Positions 61,110 to 64,000 of a stretch of DNA of 64,000 bases are shown piece by piece. Source of the DNA: Persicobacter diffluens. Its GTDB lineage: Bacteria; Bacteroidota; Bacteroidia; Cytophagales; Cyclobacteriaceae. The translations under genes were made by a program, and so were the position numbers. The notes beneath the pieces are model-generated. The model was not told the DNA's origin. It searched no databases and saw only the letters and a program-made list of their open reading frames with translations. Where the stretch lies: NCBI RefSeq assembly GCF_036244895.1, contig NZ_BQKE01000001.1, positions 2,976,001 through 3,040,000 on the forward strand, written 5' to 3'. The stretch's first letter is position 1. The number at the start of each line of letters is the position of its first letter.

Positions 61110-62384
61110 CTACCCTTGCTTTTTCCCGAAATCAGCGGGAATTTTAAGGTGCGGCAATAATAACAAAGCCGGAATCCCACAGAAAAACACATATAAGAAA
61201 AAGGCGGTATAGCCCAGCTGAGTCTGCAACCAACCACTCACCATTCCCGGGAACATGACGCCCGCAGCCATAAAGGCGGTACAAAAAGCATAGTGACTGG
61301 TTTTCAGTGGACCATCCGCCAGGTAAATCATGAACATCATCAGGGCTGTAAAGCCAAAACCATATCCTAATTGCTCCAAAACCACGGCCAGCCCCACCCA
61401 AAGGATGTTTTCCGGTTGAAAATAAGCCAGCACCGCATAACCCAAATTGGGAATGTTCAGACTGAGCGTCATCCAGAAAATCCACTTTTTCAGCCCGAAT
61501 TTAGAAATGGCCCAACCGCCCACAAGTCCACCGACGATCAAAGCCCCGACCCCAAAAGAGCCGTAAATTAACCCCTGAGCTTCATTATCGAGCCCTAAAC
61601 CACCCACCTCCCGGGCATCCAACATAAAGGGAGCGACTAATTTCAACAACTGTGCCTCTCCCAATCGAAACAACAAAATGAACAACACGCCTATGGCGAT
61701 ATTCTTCTTCACAAAAAAAGAAATCAGGGTAGCCCTGAAGCCGGCAAGAAAATCAAAGCGTTCCGTTCTCTCCTGCTCGACCTTTGGGCAAAAAAAGTGG
61801 TGATACACGGCCAATCCGACTAAACAAGCACCCAGAATTAATAGCGCGGAAGTCCATACTTTCTGGAAATCATTTTGATAAGACTTGGCCAAAACCCCGG
61901 TCAGGTACACCAAAGGGCCCTGCATCAGAAACATTCCCAAACGATAAAAGACCGATCGCAGCCCCACAAAAAGGGATTGATCTTTTTCCGAAAGCCCCAA
62001 CATATAGAATCCATCTGCGGCAATATCATGGGTAGCCGAGGTGAAAGCGATCAAAAATAAAAGAGCCATGGAAAGCTGAAAAAACCAGGGTAAAGGCAAA
62101 ACAAAAGCCACTCCGGCAAACAAAAGCCCCATCAAAAACTGGGTAATGACCACCCACTCCCGCTTGGTTTTGTACAGATCAACAAAAGGACTCCAAAGAG
62201 GCTTGATTACCCAGGGAATATTCAAGAGGGAGGTGTAGGCCGCTATTTCTGTATTCTCCAGCCTCATATTTTTATACATGATGACCGATACGCTCATCAC
62301 AAACATATAAGGAATGGATTCGGTCAAATACAAAGAGGGCACCCATTGCAAGCCCCTGGCGGTGGTCGATTTTCTTCTGTACAA
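61110..62384 (-). CDS. AmpG-like MFS transporter
   Basis: 424 residues with about 12 membrane helices. The N-terminal YLTESIPYMFVMSVSVIMYK, the WVIKPLWSPFVDLY loop and GLRSVFYRLGMFLMQGP are the pattern of AmpG-type permeases, which carry anhydromuropeptides inward; IAADGFYMLGLSEKDQSL also fits. It follows murQ by 17 bp, so a role in taking up cell-wall fragments or MurNAc is inferred. AmpG cannot be distinguished here from other members of this MFS group. Confidence 0.85.
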   Translation of the reverse strand: MYRRKSTTARGLQWVPSLYLTESIPYMFVMSVSVIMYKNMRLENTEIAAYTSLLNIPWVIKPLWSPFVDLYKTKREWVVITQFLMGLLFAGVAFVLPLPWFFQLSMALLFLIAFTSATHDIAADGFYMLGLSEKDQSLFVGLRSVFYRLGMFLMQGPLVYLTGVLAKSYQNDFQKVWTSALLILGACLVGLAVYHHFFCPKVEQERTERFDFLAGFRATLISFFVKKNIAIGVLFILLFRLGEAQLLKLVAPFMLDAREVGGLGLDNEAQGLIYGSFGVGALIVGGLVGGWAISKFGLKKWIFWMTLSLNIPNLGYAVLAYFQPENILWVGLAVVLEQLGYGFGFTALMMFMIYLADGPLKTSHYAFCTAFMAAGVMFPGMVSGWLQTQLGYTAFFLYVFFCGIPALLLLPHLKIPADFGKKQG

Positions 62385-62401
62385 AGCGAAAAAATTAAAT
62401 G

Positions 62402-63205
62402 CTATTTAGAAAAATGGGCAGCCACGGCTTTCCGGACACTTCCGTGTGCTAACAATAAAGCCTCTGCCTTTCCATACTCCAGACCGGTAGCTTCCATGAT
62501 CATTTTGGTACCACGATCCACCAGCTTTTCATTGGTCAGCTGCATGTCCACCATGCGATTCCCTTTTACCCGCCCCATGCGGATCATGCAGGTGGTGGAG
62601 ATCATATTCAGTAACAACTTCTGAGCAGTACCCGCTTTCATTCGCGTACTACCCGTCACGAATTCCGGCCCTACCACCGCTTCAATTGGAATTTCAACCG
62701 CCTGACTCAATTTGGAACCGGCATTACAGGTGATGCCCGCAGTGAGCAGTCCATTCTCTCTTGCCTTGGCAATTCCCCCCAAAACATAGGGCGTTCTGCC
62801 GGATGCGGCAATGCCCACCAGCACATCATTTTCGTTTATATCGAAGGCTTTTAAATCTTCCCAGGCCTGCTGCTCATGATCTTCCGCTGCTTCCACGGCT
62901 TTCCGGATGGCCCGATCTCCACCGGCGATCAGGCCGATGACCTTTCCTTCCACGCCATAGGTCGGCGGAATTTCTGATGCATCCAGAATCCCCAAACGCC
63001 CGCTGGTGCCGGCCCCTATATAGAATAGTCTGCCGCCTTTTTTCATGCGCTCCACCGTGCCTTCCACCAGTTTTTCCACTGCCGGAATCGCCAGGGCAAC
63101 TGCCGCATGCACCTTGGCATCCTCTTGATTCATATTCTCCAAAATCTCTCTGGCACTCATTTGATCCAGGTGCTCATATAAAGAGGAGGATTCCGTTGTA
63201 CTCAT
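62402..63205 (-). CDS. murQ: N-acetylmuramic acid 6-phosphate etherase
   Basis: 267 residues. Splits the lactyl ether of MurNAc-6-phosphate to give GlcNAc-6-phosphate and lactate. SIS-fold protein with FYIGAGTSGRLGILDASEIP, the likely catalytic Glu in DASEIPPTYG, GIAASGRTPYVLGG, and GPEFVTGSTRMKAGTAQKL near the C-terminus. It starts four bases after the kinase stop, so it is translated in the same operon. Confidence 0.95.
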   Translation of the reverse strand: MSTTESSSLYEHLDQMSAREILENMNQEDAKVHAAVALAIPAVEKLVEGTVERMKKGGRLFYIGAGTSGRLGILDASEIPPTYGVEGKVIGLIAGGDRAIRKAVEAAEDHEQQAWEDLKAFDINENDVLVGIAASGRTPYVLGGIAKARENGLLTAGITCNAGSKLSQAVEIPIEAVVGPEFVTGSTRMKAGTAQKLLLNMISTTCMIRMGRVKGNRMVDMQLTNEKLVDRGTKMIMEATGLEYGKAEALLLAHGSVRKAVAAHFSK

Positions 63206-63209
63206 ATAA

Positions 63210-64000
63210 TTATAGTTCTGTTTTTTTCTGATGATATTTTAACAAAGACCGAATGGGCGTTTTTTCAACCAACTCCAGATTCAATCCTTCATTTTTCAAA
63301 ACTTCTTTCAAAATGTGCTGAAAATGCCAGGCCACTCCGCCCACCATGCGCAATTCGCAAGGGGTCTTGATCACCAGTGGTTTTAAATATTCCTGATAAT
63401 ATATTTCAAATTGCCCTTTGACCAAAGCCATAATTTCCGGCTTATGAATATGCTGCGCCAAAAACGGCACAAACTGCGCACAATAACGGTTAGCGGAAGA
63501 AGTTGCATAAAGTGCCTGAATAATTTCCGCATCCGTACTTTGGGCATACTCCCTAAAATCATGCAAAATCTCTAAAGACATTTTCTTACGCAAAATCTTT
63601 TGCAGCAATTCCTTTCCCAAAAGCGCTCCACTCCCCTCATCTGATAATAACCAGCCTAAAGAGGTGGCTTTTTCATCAATTCCTTCCCCATTATAATAAG
63701 CCGCATGTGCGCCGGTCCCCAAAATTCCCATCAGCCCTTTTTCTCTTCCGTAAAGCGCCCGGGCTGCGGCCAGCAGATCACTCTCCACCACCACCGTCGC
63801 CTGGGGAAAACAATACCGCAAGACATTCCTCACTTTTTGAACATTCACTTGTTGCCCGCAACCTGCCCCATAAAAGAAAATTTCCTTTACTGCACCAAAA
63901 GGCACCGGCCATTCCACGGAACGGATAATTTCCAGCATCTGCTCCCTAGATAATAATAGGGGGTGAAGCCCCTTGGTCTCAACGATTTCTTCAAAGGGTA
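63210..64000 (-). CDS. BadF/BadG-type sugar kinase, 5' end beyond the window
   Basis: The frame is open from 63210 to the window edge, with an internal Met at 63938; upstream codons read TKGLHPLLLSREQ, so the gene begins outside the window and the 5' end is missing. It carries the GlcNAc-kinase pattern of the BcrAD/BadF family: FFYGAGCGQQV, VVVESDLLAAARALYG, MGILGTGAHAAYYNG, GWLLSDEGSGALLG and ELRMVGGVAWHF. With murQ and an AmpG-like gene downstream, MurNAc or GlcNAc phosphorylation (as MurK does in Bacteroidota) is the likely role. Confidence 0.88.
   Translation of the reverse strand, partial: PFEEIVETKGLHPLLLSREQMLEIIRSVEWPVPFGAVKEIFFYGAGCGQQVNVQKVRNVLRYCFPQATVVVESDLLAAARALYGREKGLMGILGTGAHAAYYNGEGIDEKATSLGWLLSDEGSGALLGKELLQKILRKKMSLEILHDFREYAQSTDAEIIQALYATSSANRYCAQFVPFLAQHIHKPEIMALVKGQFEIYYQEYLKPLVIKTPCELRMVGGVAWHFQHILKEVLKNEGLNLELVEKTPIRSLLKYHQKKTEL

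Overview
This 64 kb window is chromosomal DNA of a Bacteroidota bacterium, probably Cytophagales; no species can be named from the sequence alone. The evidence is a type IX secretion sorting domain on a secreted amylase, an OMP_b-brl_3-type TonB-dependent receptor, TAnnTTTG promoter elements, a DUF2795 protein, a GEs-type tmRNA tag ending in AMAA, and a conserved RDD/SpoIIM/DUF4129/DUF4350/MoxR/DUF58 cluster. No rRNA, tRNA, phage, intact transposase or CRISPR array was seen.

Layout. 0-5.4 kb: a J-domain coiled-coil protein, an M48 membrane metalloprotease and a GNAT acetyltransferase. 5.4-11.3 kb: a starch locus, with a T9SS-exported GH13 amylase carrying three starch-binding modules, divergent from an unusual regulator that joins two exported glucan-binding-like domains, seven membrane helices and a cytoplasmic AraC domain. 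11.3-17 kb: repeats, a hypothetical protein, a leucine-rich-repeat (LRR) protein, a GIDE-like membrane protein and a long RluA-type pseudouridine synthase. 17-21 kb: a four-gene operon of one barrel-like protein and three lipoproteins that share sequence. 22-24 kb: a membrane protein and the tmRNA gene. 24-31 kb: the MoxR/DUF58 cluster. 31-43 kb: dnaX with an A11 slippery run, a triple tandem hairpin repeat, an LRR protein, guaA, a TPR/periplasmic-binding-protein gene with hemL, a barrel-like protein, a SIMPL protein and a small secreted peptide. 43-48 kb: an orphan histidine kinase divergent from a TonB-dependent receptor that has a sigma-54-like promoter. 48-55 kb: a PhoB/PhoR-like pair in an operon with a pseudouridine synthase, a low-molecular-weight phosphatase and a fructosamine kinase, preceded by an aminopeptidase/DUF3108 pair. 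55-60 kb: recA, an FtsX/MacB-type permease, queA, ispD, DUF2795. 60-64 kb: a peptidoglycan-recycling group (DUF1460, AmpG-like MFS, murQ, a BadF-type kinase cut by the window end).

The most striking feature outside the genes is a set of dispersed repeats. Repeat A (about 222 bp, imperfect ends reading TTAACCCGRATTATTCA, 14 copies, both orientations) repeatedly abuts gene 3' ends, and its terminal TTAA often supplies the stop codon. Twice it sits between a gene and what looks like that gene's own terminator, as if inserted there. Repeat B (about 164 bp, ends AGAGNGTGTTTAAAA, three full copies and two fragments) is a second family. A GC-rich repeat lies next to repeat A in three places. A and B look like non-autonomous (MITE-like) elements; the element that would mobilise them is not in this window.

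Leading candidates for something undescribed are the 7TM glucan-sensor/AraC regulator, the repeat A family with its stop-codon habit, and the three-lipoprotein operon.
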